64,000 nucleotides of DNA. Origin: Oceanidesulfovibrio marinus. Its GTDB lineage: Bacteria; Desulfobacterota; Desulfovibrionia; Desulfovibrionales; Desulfovibrionaceae. This document shows, piece after piece, positions 43,904 through 52,678 of the stretch (its first letter is position 1; every line of letters starts with the position of its first letter). A program made the position numbers and the translations under genes. Below the pieces are notes generated by a model, which was not told the DNA's origin, did not search any database, and was given only the letters and a program-made list of their open reading frames with translations. The DNA lies in assembly GCF_013085545.1 (NCBI RefSeq), contig NZ_CP039543.1, positions 2,883,322 to 2,947,321 on the forward strand. The letters run 5' to 3'.

Positions 43904-44746
43904 CTATGCTGCCTTGTTTACCGAATTGAACAACACCATCTTCTTTGACACCGCGGAAGCTATGGCGGCGATACCGCATTCGAAATCTTGCAGCAGCCCG
44001 CTGTCAGGGGATGCGTTGAGCTGAGCGGTGAGGGCGTTTTTGCAAGCGACCTGGAGACCCGTGTTCACGTTGATCTTTCGAATCCCATTGGCGACAGCAT
44101 CTTTGACGTGCTCATCAAGGACTCCGGAGGCGCCGTGCAAGACGAGCGGAGCTTTGATCTTTTGGTGCAGTGCTCGCAGCAGATCCTGATCCAGGGAGGC
44201 GCCGGCTGTTTTCATGCCGTGGATAGACCCCAGGGAAACCGCGACGAGATCCACCCCGGTGCGCTCTACGAACTCAACGGCCATGTCCGGATCAGTCATG
44301 TCTTTTTCGGAAACCGGATCCGTGCCGTGGGGAACGATGCCCACCTCGCCCTCCGCTGTGGCGCCGTGGTCGTGAGCCATAGCGACCACTTCTTTTGTCT
44401 TGGCGACATTTTCCTCGAAAGGAAGCGCGGAACCATCGAACATGACGGAGGTGACGCCCAGCTCCAACGCCCGGCGCACCAGCTCCACGTCCCTGGAGTG
44501 GTCGATATGGATTGCGACCGGCACATCCGATTCTTCAGCAACGGCCCGGCACGCGGCCACGAGGGGCTTGAGCCCTATGTATTTGATAGAAAGCATGCCC
44601 ACGGCAAGAATGGCGGGCGAACGATTTTCGCAAGCGGCTGTCACCACCCCTCTGGCAAACTCAAGGTTGTGGACGTTGAAATGGCCGACAGCCCAATTGT
44701 CGTCATACCTCAAACCCAACTCATTCACATTAACAAGGTTCAACAC
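43904..44746 (-). CDS. Class II (zinc) ketose-bisphosphate aldolase
   Basis: 280 residues, the GatY/KbaY/FbaA class II family that splits ketose 1,6-bisphosphates or 1-phosphates into DHAP and an aldehyde. The catalytic Asp and metal His are in HIDHS near 81. Further metal ligands are Glu in AEGEVGIVPHG near 134, His in SLGSIHGMK near 177 and His in LVLHGASGV near 207; the KINVNTGLQ phosphate loop is near 227. E. coli sulfoglycolysis uses a class I aldolase (YihT), so this would be an unrelated replacement if the pathway is a sulfo-sugar route. First gene of the operon. Confidence 0.9.
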   Translation of the reverse strand: MLNLVNVNELGLRYDDNWAVGHFNVHNLEFARGVVTAACENRSPAILAVGMLSIKYIGLKPLVAACRAVAEESDVPVAIHIDHSRDVELVRRALELGVTSVMFDGSALPFEENVAKTKEVVAMAHDHGATAEGEVGIVPHGTDPVSEKDMTDPDMAVEFVERTGVDLVAVSLGSIHGMKTAGASLDQDLLRALHQKIKAPLVLHGASGVLDEHVKDAVANGIRKINVNTGLQVACKNALTAQLNASPDSGLLQDFECGIAAIASAVSKKMVLFNSVNKAA

Positions 44747-44817
44747 AATTCTCCAAATAATTAATGTGTTAGCATAAGCACATCAGGACCCGCTTGGTCA
44801 TTCTTGACTTTATGAAA

Positions 44818-44846
44818 ATAGTGTAAAATATCTATCAAAACGTCAA
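44818..44846 (-). promoter_or_regulatory. Sigma-70 promoter of the aldolase-kinase-TRAP operon
   Basis: On the minus strand TTGACG (44841-44846), a 17-base spacer and CACTAT (44818-44823) form a good sigma-70 promoter. The leader of about 65 bases contains an inverted repeat ATGTG-N10-CACAT (44764-44783), a candidate operator for the divergent DeoR-type regulator. Confidence 0.65.
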
Positions 44847-45037
44847 GTTTTTTTCAAATTGCGGCCACCATTTTGTCACTTTGATACAATTTCTAGGTAA
44901 TTATGGAAAAAAAATTACAGCACCTGACAGGGTTGCCGTCAGCCGAAAAAGTCGGCCATATGGACGCAAATGCTGTCGATAAAGACTTTCAGGATGCAGT
45001 TCCGTTCATCGGCAGCGTAAACACCTTAAACACAATC

Positions 45038-45066
45038 TTGCAAAGTGTAACACGCCCTACTATGTT
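45038..45066 (+). promoter_or_regulatory. Sigma-70 promoter of the DeoR-type regulator
   Basis: TTGCAA (45038-45043), a 17-base spacer and TATGTT (45061-45066) precede the regulator gene by about 100 bases. The intergenic region 44747-45165 is AT-rich and otherwise empty. Confidence 0.5.
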
Positions 45067-45165
45067 ATCGATTCATTGAATATCTGGACACGCGAACGGA
45101 ATTGATGAACAGCAAACACATTTCGCACATGAATACTTAATCATTTTATGAAGGAATGCGGTAGC

Positions 45166-45945
45166 ATGAAGGTACAGAGCAGGCGCGAGCTCATATCCAA
45201 GCTGGTCAATGAACAGGGTTTTGCATCCTTGGAGTTTCTGGCCGAAAAGTGTGGGGTGTCAACCCAGACTATCCGGCGGGATCTGCAAGCGTTGTGCGAT
45301 GACAATATGATTACACGCCACCATGGCGGCGCAAGTCCAAACTCTTCTCTGCTCAACACCAGCTATGACGTGCGACGTATCTCTCTGCTGCCGGAGAAGC
45401 GGGAGCTCGCAGCAGAAGCCGTCCGCCAAATTGCGCCAAACCGCATGCTCTTTCTCTCCGCGGGTTCGACAATGGAGGTGGTTGCCCAAGAGCTCAAGAA
45501 GCTCTCTTCCATCTGCGTCCTGACCAACAACTTGCATGCCGCCATGCACCTGTACCGGGAAGAGAACATCGACTTGTTCATGTCCTGCGGACAGGTCCGC
45601 AAGAGCAATGGCGGCATTGTCGGCACCAATTCCATCGATTTTGTGTCCAACTTCCGCGTCGACTATATGATCATGGGTATCGGAGCAATCTCACCGGACG
45701 GTTTATTGCTTGAGTACGACTACAATGAAGGCTTGCTCATGCGACGTATGATGCAGAACGCCAACAAAGTAATCCTCGTTACGGACTCGACAAAATACGA
45801 GCGCAATGCAACGGTCAAGGTCGCCCATCTCAGTGACGTGGACATCCTGGTCACGGACCAGGAACCTCCTGTCGCCATTGCCGATATCTGTAGCTCGAAC
45901 AATGTCCGCGTCGTCATCCCGCATGGCATGCACGAGGACAAATAG
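45166..45945 (+). CDS. DeoR-family repressor (GlpR/YihW-like)
   Basis: 259 residues from the ATG at 45166, which has AAGGAA upstream; the earlier ATG at 45148 has none. The N-terminal winged HTH includes VSTQTIRRDLQAL and ITRHHGGAS. The sensor domain has the sugar-phosphate pattern AGSTMEVVAQEL, LTNNLHAAMHLY and LLLEYDYNEG. GlpR, and YihW of the E. coli sulfoquinovose cluster, belong to the same subfamily and respond to pathway phosphates. It is divergent from the aldolase operon, which it probably represses until the substrate is imported. Confidence 0.9.
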   Translation: MKVQSRRELISKLVNEQGFASLEFLAEKCGVSTQTIRRDLQALCDDNMITRHHGGASPNSSLLNTSYDVRRISLLPEKRELAAEAVRQIAPNRMLFLSAGSTMEVVAQELKKLSSICVLTNNLHAAMHLYREENIDLFMSCGQVRKSNGGIVGTNSIDFVSNFRVDYMIMGIGAISPDGLLLEYDYNEGLLMRRMMQNANKVILVTDSTKYERNATVKVAHLSDVDILVTDQEPPVAIADICSSNNVRVVIPHGMHEDK

Positions 45946-46263
45946 ACGCACGCACTTCTGGAACGCCAGACGACTCCGATGCGCCAGCCTGAACGTGCTC
46001 GGGTTTATGAAACCGTCGCTATCCCGCACAACAAGCCACCGCACCCTTGAACAGGGGTGAATACGCCCTGACACCACGCCACATGGCGGCCGCGCCGTCC
46101 AGACTGGGTATCGAGGCGTTGCAAAGCGTCACGAACCCTTCCAAGGAGAGCGGGCAGGCTCGCACAACGCGACTTGGTATGAGAATGATAGGTTGCCAGG
46201 ACTGACGATTGGCAACCTGCAGGACCGTGGGCATCGAGCAAGGCGTACATCCACACCGGCATG
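45946..46263. other. Non-coding stretch between the repressor gene and tRNA-Phe
   Basis: No gene can be supported. A perfect 9-bp hairpin AGGTTGCCA (46190-46198) / TGGCAACCT (46210-46218) lies here without a T-run. In the island model this is the inner margin of the element next to the tRNA 3' end. Confidence 0.4.
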
Positions 46264-46298
46264 AAAAAAGGGCTTGGCGAAAATTTCGCCAAGCCCTT
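46264..46298 (-). terminator. Terminator of tRNA-Phe
   Basis: AAGGGCTTGGCGAAA and TTTCGCCAAGCCCTT form a 15-bp perfect stem (46268-46298), with Ts on the minus-strand exit side. It begins 10 bases after the tRNA 3' end. Confidence 0.92.
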
Positions 46299-46307
46299 GA
46301 AATATCA

Positions 46308-46383
46308 TGGTGCCGAGGGACAGAATCGAACTGCCGACACGGGGATTTTCAGTCCCCTGCTCTACCAACTGAGCTACCTCGGC
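46308..46383 (-). tRNA. tRNA-Phe (anticodon GAA)
   Basis: 76 bases including an encoded CCA. Acceptor GCCGAGG pairs with CCTCGGC. The D-arm is TAGCTCAGTTGGTAGAGC, the anticodon arm GGGGA-CTGAAAA-TCCCC with GAA at 46348-46350, and the T-arm GGCAG-TTCGATT-CTGTC. All stems pair. Its 3' end faces the aldolase/TRAP cluster, and a partial copy lies 7.6 kb away at 38.65 kb. Confidence 0.97.
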
Positions 46384-46446
46384 CCAAAGAGAAGGTCTTT
46401 TACAGAATGGCGGCCGGGTCGGTCAAGGATTTTCCCAGAAAAAAAT

Positions 46447-46497
46447 GAGATCGAGCCCTGCACCAACGGATTACAAGTCCGTTGCTCGTGTCCCGGC
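46447..46497 (-). pseudogene. Decayed tRNA-Thr(TGT)-like remnant
   Basis: On the minus strand a GCCGG start, a shortened D-region ending GAGC, a perfect anticodon arm AACGGA-CTTGTAA-TCCGTT (46465-46483, anticodon TGT) and a truncated T-arm-like AGGGCTCGAT are seen. No acceptor 3' strand or CCA remains, so it is not functional. It lies 64 bases upstream of tRNA-Phe in the same orientation. Confidence 0.6.
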
Positions 46498-46641
46498 ATC
46501 GCCATCGCACCCAAAAGCCGACAAGAAGTGTACGCCTGCACATAGACCTTGTCCATGTGCCGGAGCTTCTGGTTCGAGGTCTGTTTGCCCTTCGCCGATG
46601 TGCTGCATGTATGGCGATGAAGCCCGCGCCACCACGAGTGG

Positions 46642-46679
46642 AGCCCGGACATGCGGCGCCTGCCGCCTTCTACCGGGCT
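46642..46679. terminator. Hairpin downstream of comM
   Basis: AGCCCGG (46642-46648) pairs with CCGGGCT (46673-46679) around an inner GCGGC/GCCGC hairpin, ten bases from the comM stop. Likely the comM terminator, without a long T-run. Confidence 0.5.
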
Positions 46680-46687
46680 TTGTCCTG

Positions 46688-48232
46688 CTAGATAGCGCCC
46701 TGGCGGTCCAGCCCTCTATAGTTGATGGCCTCGGCCAGATGGGCCGTGGCGATGCGCTCCGCCCCTTCCAGGTCGGCTATGGAGCGCGCGATGCGCAGTA
46801 CCCGCGTGTACGCCCGGGCAGATAGCCCCAGGCGCCGCACGGCCTGGCCCAGGAACTCATGCTCGGACTCGTCCAGCACGCAGTGCTTCTCCAGTAGCCG
46901 GCCCGAGAGCCCGGCGTTGGTGTAGATGCCGTCCTCGGCGTAGCGCTCCCGCTGGATGGCCCGCGCCGCGTCGATGCGTTGGCGCATGGTGGCGGAGTCT
47001 GCGCCACGGTTCCCTGGCCGCAGGTCCTCGTAGTCCACGGCCGGCACCTCTACATGGAGGTCGATGCGGTCCAGCAGCGGCCCCGAGAGCCGCGAGCGGT
47101 AGCGCTGTATCTGCGCGCCGCCGCAAGTGCACGGGTGCTTGGGATGAGTCAGGTAGCCACAAGGGCAGGGGTTCATGGCCGCCACCAGCATGAGCCCGGC
47201 AGGATAGGTAAGCGAGATGGCCGCGCGGGAGATGGTCACGTAGCCGTCTTCCAGCGGTTGCCGCAGCACCTCCAGCACCTGTTTCTTGAACTCGGGCAGC
47301 TCGTCCAGGAAAAGCACGCCCCGGTGGGAGAGCGAGACCTCGCCGGGCCGCGGGTACACGCCCCCACCCACCAGGCCAGCGTCGGAAATGGTGTGGTGCG
47401 GGCTGCGAAACGGCCGCTGCGTCACCAGGGCTTCGCCCGGTGGCAGCCTGCCGGCCACGCTGTAAATTTTGGTGACCTCCAGCGCCTCCTCGAAGGAGAG
47501 CGGTGGCAGCACCGTGGGGATGCGCTGGGCGAGCATGGTCTTGCCCGATCCGGGCGGCCCCAGGAACAGCAGATTGTGCCCGCCGGCCGCGGCGATCTCC
47601 ACGGCGCGTTTGGCGTGCTCCTGCCCTTTGACCTCGGAGAAATCCGCGCTGAAGCCCGGCGCCAGCCGGTCCCCGTCAAACAGGCCCGCTAGATCCGGCT
47701 CCAGAGCCGGGATGGGCTTTTCCCCGGTGACGTGGTCCACGGCTTCGGCCAGATGGGAAACGGGATGCACGGGCAGCCCCTCCACCACGGAGGCTTCAGC
47801 GCCGTTGCCTGCCGGCACCAGAATGCCGCGGGCGCCCGCCTCACGCGCACACAGCGCCAGCGGCAACGCACCCGGTATGGGCCGGACCTCGCCCGAAAGC
47901 GAGAGCTCGCCGGCGGCGTACCAGCCATCCAGAGCGTCCGGAGGGATGATCTCGGCGGCGGCAAGCAGGGCCAGAGCCAGCGGCAGGTCGTAGCCGCTGC
48001 CCTCCTTGCGCCTGTCGGCAGGGGCGAAGTTCACGGTGATGCGGCCCGGTGAGAGTCGGAGGCCGGTGTTGCGCAGTGCGGAGAAGACCCGCTCCTTGGA
48101 CTCGCGCACGGCGCCTTCGGCCAGGCCGACCATGGAAAAGGCCGGCATGCCCTGGCGGGCGAAGTCCACCTCCAGCCGAATCGTGTAGGCGTCGATGCCC
48201 AGGAGGGCTGCGCTGTGGATGGCGACGATCAT
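46688..48232 (-). CDS. comM: ComM/YifB-family Mg-chelatase-like AAA+ ATPase
   Basis: 514 residues from the ATG at 48232 (MIVAIHSAALLGIDA, the usual family start). The N-terminal Lon-protease-like domain is followed by a Mg-chelatase AAA+ module: Walker A GPPGSGKTM near 225, Walker B GVLFLDELPEF near 300, and the CPCGY zinc-type loop near 365. ComM helicases promote branch migration during natural transformation; in species not known to be competent the role is less clear. It is downstream of two signal-peptidase genes and 43 bases from the nearer one. Confidence 0.93.
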   Translation of the reverse strand: MIVAIHSAALLGIDAYTIRLEVDFARQGMPAFSMVGLAEGAVRESKERVFSALRNTGLRLSPGRITVNFAPADRRKEGSGYDLPLALALLAAAEIIPPDALDGWYAAGELSLSGEVRPIPGALPLALCAREAGARGILVPAGNGAEASVVEGLPVHPVSHLAEAVDHVTGEKPIPALEPDLAGLFDGDRLAPGFSADFSEVKGQEHAKRAVEIAAAGGHNLLFLGPPGSGKTMLAQRIPTVLPPLSFEEALEVTKIYSVAGRLPPGEALVTQRPFRSPHHTISDAGLVGGGVYPRPGEVSLSHRGVLFLDELPEFKKQVLEVLRQPLEDGYVTISRAAISLTYPAGLMLVAAMNPCPCGYLTHPKHPCTCGGAQIQRYRSRLSGPLLDRIDLHVEVPAVDYEDLRPGNRGADSATMRQRIDAARAIQRERYAEDGIYTNAGLSGRLLEKHCVLDESEHEFLGQAVRRLGLSARAYTRVLRIARSIADLEGAERIATAHLAEAINYRGLDRQGAI

Positions 48233-48275
48233 CGTTTCTATCCAGAGAGCGAGGCGGAGAGTTCCACGAGTACGT

Positions 48276-48875
48276 CTATTCCACAATCTTGCCGATACGG
48301 TTCCAGCGGAAGTTGTCCAGGCCGTTGCTTGACCAATAGATCATCCAGGCCTTTCCGACAACGGCGCTTTTGTCCACAAAGCCCCAAAAGCGTGAATCCA
48401 GGGATTCATCGCGGTTGTCGCCCATCACGAAGTACTTGCCTTCGGGCACGGTACGCGGCGCCATGTTGTCGCGCATGGTCTGGAAGTGCGGATCGGTGTG
48501 CTGAACATACGGCTCGTCGAGCTTCTCGCCATTCACGTACACATCCTTGTTGCGAACCTCCACGGTGTCGCCTGGCGCGCCGATAACGCGCTTAATGAAA
48601 TCCTCGCTCGGGTCCTTTGGATACTCGAAGACGATAATATCCCCGCGCTCCGGCTCGGAGAACTCTATAAGCGCGATATGCGTGTAAGGAATCTTGAGGC
48701 TGTAGCTGAAGCGGGGAACAAGAATGTGGTCCCCGATCTGGAGTGTTTCGAGCATCGATCCGGACGGAATGACAAACGACTGGACAATGAAGGCCCGGAT
48801 TATGATCGCGAGAATGAACGCGAGGACAATGGATTCCGTATAGTCTTTGAGTATCTTCCGCCAGCGGGGGGTCAT
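48276..48875 (-). CDS. lepB: Signal peptidase I, copy 1
   Basis: 199 residues. A membrane helix near residues 13-32 is followed by the catalytic Ser in IPSGSMLETLQIGDHILV near 37 and the general-base Lys in IKRVIGAPGDTVEVRN near 92. The GDNRDESLDSRFWGFV box is near 152. It cleaves Sec and Tat signal peptides at the periplasmic face. It is very similar to the next gene upstream, and both keep all catalytic residues. Confidence 0.95.
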   Translation of the reverse strand: MTPRWRKILKDYTESIVLAFILAIIIRAFIVQSFVIPSGSMLETLQIGDHILVPRFSYSLKIPYTHIALIEFSEPERGDIIVFEYPKDPSEDFIKRVIGAPGDTVEVRNKDVYVNGEKLDEPYVQHTDPHFQTMRDNMAPRTVPEGKYFVMGDNRDESLDSRFWGFVDKSAVVGKAWMIYWSSNGLDNFRWNRIGKIVE

Positions 48876-49048
48876 CTTCGGCTCCTGGGCAATAGCGAGA
48901 TCGGTTGCGCAGTCCCCCTCTCCCCATCGTCAGGAACCGGGAAAATCGCGTGAACGTTATGGGTGCTTTGTACCGGCTTTCGGCTTTCCTGCAAATGATG
49001 CAAGACGGTCCGGGCAAGCCATGCGCTCCGGCAGCCCCCAGCAAGCCA

Positions 49049-49081
49049 CCCGCGATCCCGGGTCATGCTCAGGATCGCGGG
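49049..49081 (-). terminator. 10-bp hairpin between the two lepB genes
   Basis: CCCGCGATCC (49049-49058) pairs perfectly with GGATCGCGGG (49072-49081). The 332-base gap between the genes holds no other clear feature. It may end or stabilise the upstream lepA-lepB transcript so that copy 1 has its own promoter. Confidence 0.5.
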
Positions 49082-49207
49082 CAGGCTACACATGTCGGAT
49101 GGTATGATGTACGCGCCGCACAGGGAAGGCGGCAGGCTGTTTCGCCGCGGAAGGCGGCGAGCAAGGAATCTCGTGAGCGTGTCGCGTATAGCAACAGGCT
49201 CACATTA

Positions 49208-49810
49208 TTATCGTACGATGTCGCCGATCCGGTTCCAGCGGATGTTGCTCACGCCCCGCCATGACCAGTAGATGACCCAGGCCTTGCCCTCAATCTTGTG
49301 CCGGTCCACGAATCCCCAGAAGCGCGAGTCGTGCGATTCGTCGCGGTTGTCGCCCATGACGAAGTACTCGTTCTCCGGCACGGTGCGCGGCGCCATGTTG
49401 TCGCGCAAGCTTTCCAGTATTCGCGAGTCCGTGTGCTGTACGTACGGCTCGTCGAGCTTCTTGCCGTTCACGTACACGTCCTTGTTGCGAATCTCCACCG
49501 TGTCGCCGGGCAGACCGATGACGCGCTTGATGAAGTCCTGGCTGGGGTTCACGGGGTACTCGAAGACGATGACGTCCCCGCGCTCGGGCTGGGAGAACTC
49601 CACCACCTCGATGTCCGTGAACGGGACCTTGACGCCGTAAATGAGCTTGGAGACGAGCAGGTGGTCGCCGATCTGCAGGGTTTCGAGCATGGAGCCCGAG
49701 GGGATTTTGAAGGCCTGGACAAAGAAGGCGCGGATGATCATCGCGAGAATAAAGGCGATGACGATGGCTTCGGTATATTCCTTGAGCATCTTTTGCCAGC
49801 GTGGGGTCAT
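49208..49810 (-). CDS. lepB: Signal peptidase I, copy 2
   Basis: 200 residues, with Ser in IPSGSMLETLQIGDHLLV, Lys in IKRVIGLPGDTVEIRN and GDNRDESHDSRFWGFV, matching copy 1 almost throughout. It lies 45 bases downstream of lepA, the classical lepA-lepB arrangement, so this copy is likely the ancestral one. Divergence from copy 1 is mostly in the N-terminal helix and in the loop around residues 55-70. Confidence 0.95.
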   Translation of the reverse strand: MTPRWQKMLKEYTEAIVIAFILAMIIRAFFVQAFKIPSGSMLETLQIGDHLLVSKLIYGVKVPFTDIEVVEFSQPERGDVIVFEYPVNPSQDFIKRVIGLPGDTVEIRNKDVYVNGKKLDEPYVQHTDSRILESLRDNMAPRTVPENEYFVMGDNRDESHDSRFWGFVDRHKIEGKAWVIYWSWRGVSNIRWNRIGDIVR

Positions 49811-49855
49811 GGTAGGTTCCTTGCGTAAGCCGTGGGTGCGGAAAAAACGGCGCGG

Positions 49856-51661
49856 CTAGTCGTCGTTGGTGCGCAGGGCTGCCAGAAAGGCCTCCTGCGG
49901 TATTTCCACGTTGCCCATGCGTTTCATACGCTTTTTTCCGGCTTTTTGTTTTTCCAGGAGCTTGCGTTTGCGGGTGATGTCGCCGCCGTAACACTTGGCG
50001 GTGACGTTTTTGCGCATCGGGGGGTTGCGTTCACGCGCAATGATCTTCTGGCCGATGGACGCCTGGACAACCACCTCGAACAGCTGCCGCGGGATGGACT
50101 TCTTCAGCTTCAGGGCGATGGCCCGTCCCTGCTGCTGGGCCTTATCGCGGTGAATGATCGTGGACAAAGCGTCCACGGGCTCGCCGTTGATGAGCATGTC
50201 CAGCTTCACGAGGTCGGCCGGCCGGTAATCGATGATTTCGTAATCCAACGAGGCGTAGCCGCGCGTGGCCGACTTGAGGCGATCGAAGAAGTCGAACACG
50301 ATCTCGGCGAACGGCAGCTCATAGGTGATGATGACGCGGTTGGAAGACAGGTAGCGCACGTCCTTCTGCAGGCCGCGCTTTTCTTCGCAGAGCTTGAAGA
50401 TGTTGCCCACGTACTCGCCGGGAGCGTGGATCTCCATGCGCACATAGGGTTCGCTGAAAACGGCGATCTCGCTCGGGTCCGGCAGCTTGGCCGGGTTGTC
50501 GATGAACAGTGTGCCGCCCTGCACGGTCTCCACCTTGTAGACTACGGTGGGGGCTGTGGTGATGAGGTTGGCCTCGAACTCGCGCTCCAGCCGCTCCTGG
50601 ATAATCTCCATGTGCAGCATGCCCAGGAAGCCGGCGCGGAAGCCGAAGCCCAGGGCCTGGGATGTCTCGGGCTCGAAGTTGAAGGCCGCGTCGTTGAGCT
50701 GGAGCTTTTCCAGCGCGGACTTGAGCGCCTCGTACTCCGAGGGCTCCGTGGGGTAGAGCCCGCAGAAGACCATGGCTTTGACCGGCTTGAAGCCGGAGAG
50801 CGGCTTGTCCGCAGGCTTTTTCGCATGGGTGATGGTGTCGCCCACGCGGGCGTCCTGCAGCTCCTTGATGGACGCGGTGAGAAAGCCCACCTCGCCCACG
50901 CTGAGCCGCTTTACCTGCACGGCGTCCGGCGAGAAGATGCCGAGCTGCGTGACCTCGAACTCCTTCTTCGTGGACATCATGCGGATGGGGTCGCCCGGAG
51001 CCACGGTGCCGTCCACCACGCGGAAGAGCACCACCACGCCCTGGTAGGAATCGTACCAGGAGTCGAAGACGCGCGCACGCAGCGGCGCGTCCGGGTCGCC
51101 CTTGGGCGGCGGCAGGTCCTTGACGATGGCTTCGAGCACGGCGGGAACGCCCACACCCGTCTTGGCCGAGACCTCCAGCGCCGTGGAGGCGTCCAGGCCG
51201 ATGGTCTCCTCGATCTCCTGGCGGATGCGGTCCGGCTCGGCCGAGGGCAGATCGATCTTATTCAGGACCGGGATGACCTCCAGGTCATGGTCCAGAGCCA
51301 GGTAGACGTTGGCCAGGGTCTGCGCCTCCACGCCCTGGGTGGCGTCCACCACCAGCAAGGCGCCCTCGCACGACGCCAGGGAGCGGGAGACCTCATAGCT
51401 GAAGTCCACGTGGCCGGGCGTGTCGATGAGGTTGAGTGTATACTCCTGCCCGTCATTGGCCTTGTAGGGGATGCGCACGGCTTGCGCCTTGATGGTGATG
51501 CCGCGCTCCCGCTCCAGGTCGAGACGGTCGAGGAACTGCTCGCGCTTCTGGCGTTCGTCCACCAGCCCGGTGACCTCGAGAATCCGGTCGGCCAGGGTCG
51601 ACTTGCCATGGTCGATGTGCGCGATGATGCTGAAGTTACGAATGTTGGAGACCTTGGTCAT
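49856..51661 (-). CDS. lepA: Elongation factor 4 (LepA), ribosome back-translocase GTPase
   Basis: 601 residues from the ATG at 51661 ([21 protein letters not shown]); a longer in-frame extension lacks homology. G1 is [10 protein letters not shown]3 DTPGHVDF and G4 NKIDLP. The C-terminal LepA-specific domain begins around 490 and includes [33 protein letters not shown] (in parts), then a Lys-rich tail. First gene of the lepA-lepB-lepB-comM set. Confidence 0.97.
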   Translation of the reverse strand: MTKVSNIRNFSIIAHIDHGKSTLADRILEVTGLVDERQKREQFLDRLDLERERGITIKAQAVRIPYKANDGQEYTLNLIDTPGHVDFSYEVSRSLASCEGALLVVDATQGVEAQTLANVYLALDHDLEVIPVLNKIDLPSAEPDRIRQEIEETIGLDASTALEVSAKTGVGVPAVLEAIVKDLPPPKGDPDAPLRARVFDSWYDSYQGVVVLFRVVDGTVAPGDPIRMMSTKKEFEVTQLGIFSPDAVQVKRLSVGEVGFLTASIKELQDARVGDTITHAKKPADKPLSGFKPVKAMVFCGLYPTEPSEYEALKSALEKLQLNDAAFNFEPETSQALGFGFRAGFLGMLHMEIIQERLEREFEANLITTAPTVVYKVETVQGGTLFIDNPAKLPDPSEIAVFSEPYVRMEIHAPGEYVGNIFKLCEEKRGLQKDVRYLSSNRVIITYELPFAEIVFDFFDRLKSATRGYASLDYEIIDYRPADLVKLDMLINGEPVDALSTIIHRDKAQQQGRAIALKLKKSIPRQLFEVVVQASIGQKIIARERNPPMRKNVTAKCYGGDITRKRKLLEKQKAGKKRMKRMGNVEIPQEAFLAALRTNDD

Positions 51662-51843
51662 AGTTGAGACGTACTCGCTTTGCGCCGGTGTAATCCGACA
51701 GGGGTACGGAGACACAACGCGGGATGATATGCAAAACAGCACTTCTTAAGCCATTCGTCCACCCTTGTCTAATCCCAACAGCCGGCGGTTTCCCCTTGCA
51801 TTCCAGGGGGTAATTTTATACAGGGAAAATGGAGAAAATAGTT

Positions 51844-52413
51844 ATGCGCCTATTGCACTTACATGGCATCTTGTCAATGCGAATGGTCGTCCCGCTCCTC
51901 ACCCTGACCTGCCTGCTTCTGGCCTCGGGAGTCGGCGTCGCTCATGCCCAGTCCAAGAGCGGCCAGTCAGAGTGCGGCTGGGACTCGTTGCTCAAAACGG
52001 CTTGTTACAACGCCCAGGCCACCGACAGAACAGCACAGTCCGCGCAATCCCAGAAAGACTTCATGGAAAAATCCCTGCGCAAGGTGGACGAGGTCGAAAA
52101 CGTGCCCGCGGAGGCGCGCCGCGACGTCAAGCGCAAGATACGCCAGGCCATCCGCGAGATGGGCGACGTCTCCCGCAGTGCCCGCGACGTCTCCCGTTCC
52201 ATGGAGCGTATCTGCGGCGAAAAGATCGTGCTGCGCAATCGACGCAGCGCTGCTAAGAAATACGATGATCTGCGTCAGGAGATCAACTCCGCGGCTCGGC
52301 GGTTCAACGGCCTGCGCGACGACTTTACCGGCGCCATCAAATTGTTCAATGAGGCCCTGACCGACCTCGCCATGTACGGCTCCGCCCTGCCCCAGATCGA
52401 TACTACCCAATAA
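51844..52413 (+). CDS. Exported helical protein of unknown function, copy A
   Basis: 189 residues from the ATG at 51844, which has GGAG nine bases upstream; an ATG at 51829 is the alternative. A signal peptide ends GVAHAQS. The mature part is almost wholly helical and charged, with two cysteines near its start (SECGWDSLLKTACYN) and one later (MERICGEK). The QEINSAARRFNGLRDDF segment matches the companion gene at 52679, as do the spacing and the late Cys. I do not recognise a named family. The pair probably forms periplasmic coiled coils. Confidence 0.7.
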   Translation: MRLLHLHGILSMRMVVPLLTLTCLLLASGVGVAHAQSKSGQSECGWDSLLKTACYNAQATDRTAQSAQSQKDFMEKSLRKVDEVENVPAEARRDVKRKIRQAIREMGDVSRSARDVSRSMERICGEKIVLRNRRSAAKKYDDLRQEINSAARRFNGLRDDFTGAIKLFNEALTDLAMYGSALPQIDTTQ

Positions 52414-52678
52414 TCCCCACACGCGCCCCTTCTCCGGATGCTGGGCCGTAGCCTGACGCCCGGCAGCACTGCCGCATCGGACAAGAAACCTGTCCCGCAC
52501 GGGTTTGCAGTCGCCAGGTGCTGCGCCGCCTCTCCTTTCGTGTACCTTTGCTATCGGCCGTTTTCCACGTGCTGCGTCCAACGTATTTGGTTTTTCCACC
52601 AAATACTTCTTCCTACGCGCCGCCCCCTTCTGCTATTCTCTTGAACAAATCTGTCCAAGCCAGCGCAGAGGAGCATGT

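Noticed and set aside
38606-46384. Complete integrative element or prophage
   Set aside because: No integrase, transposase, replication or phage structural gene is present; only the tRNA repeats support mobility.
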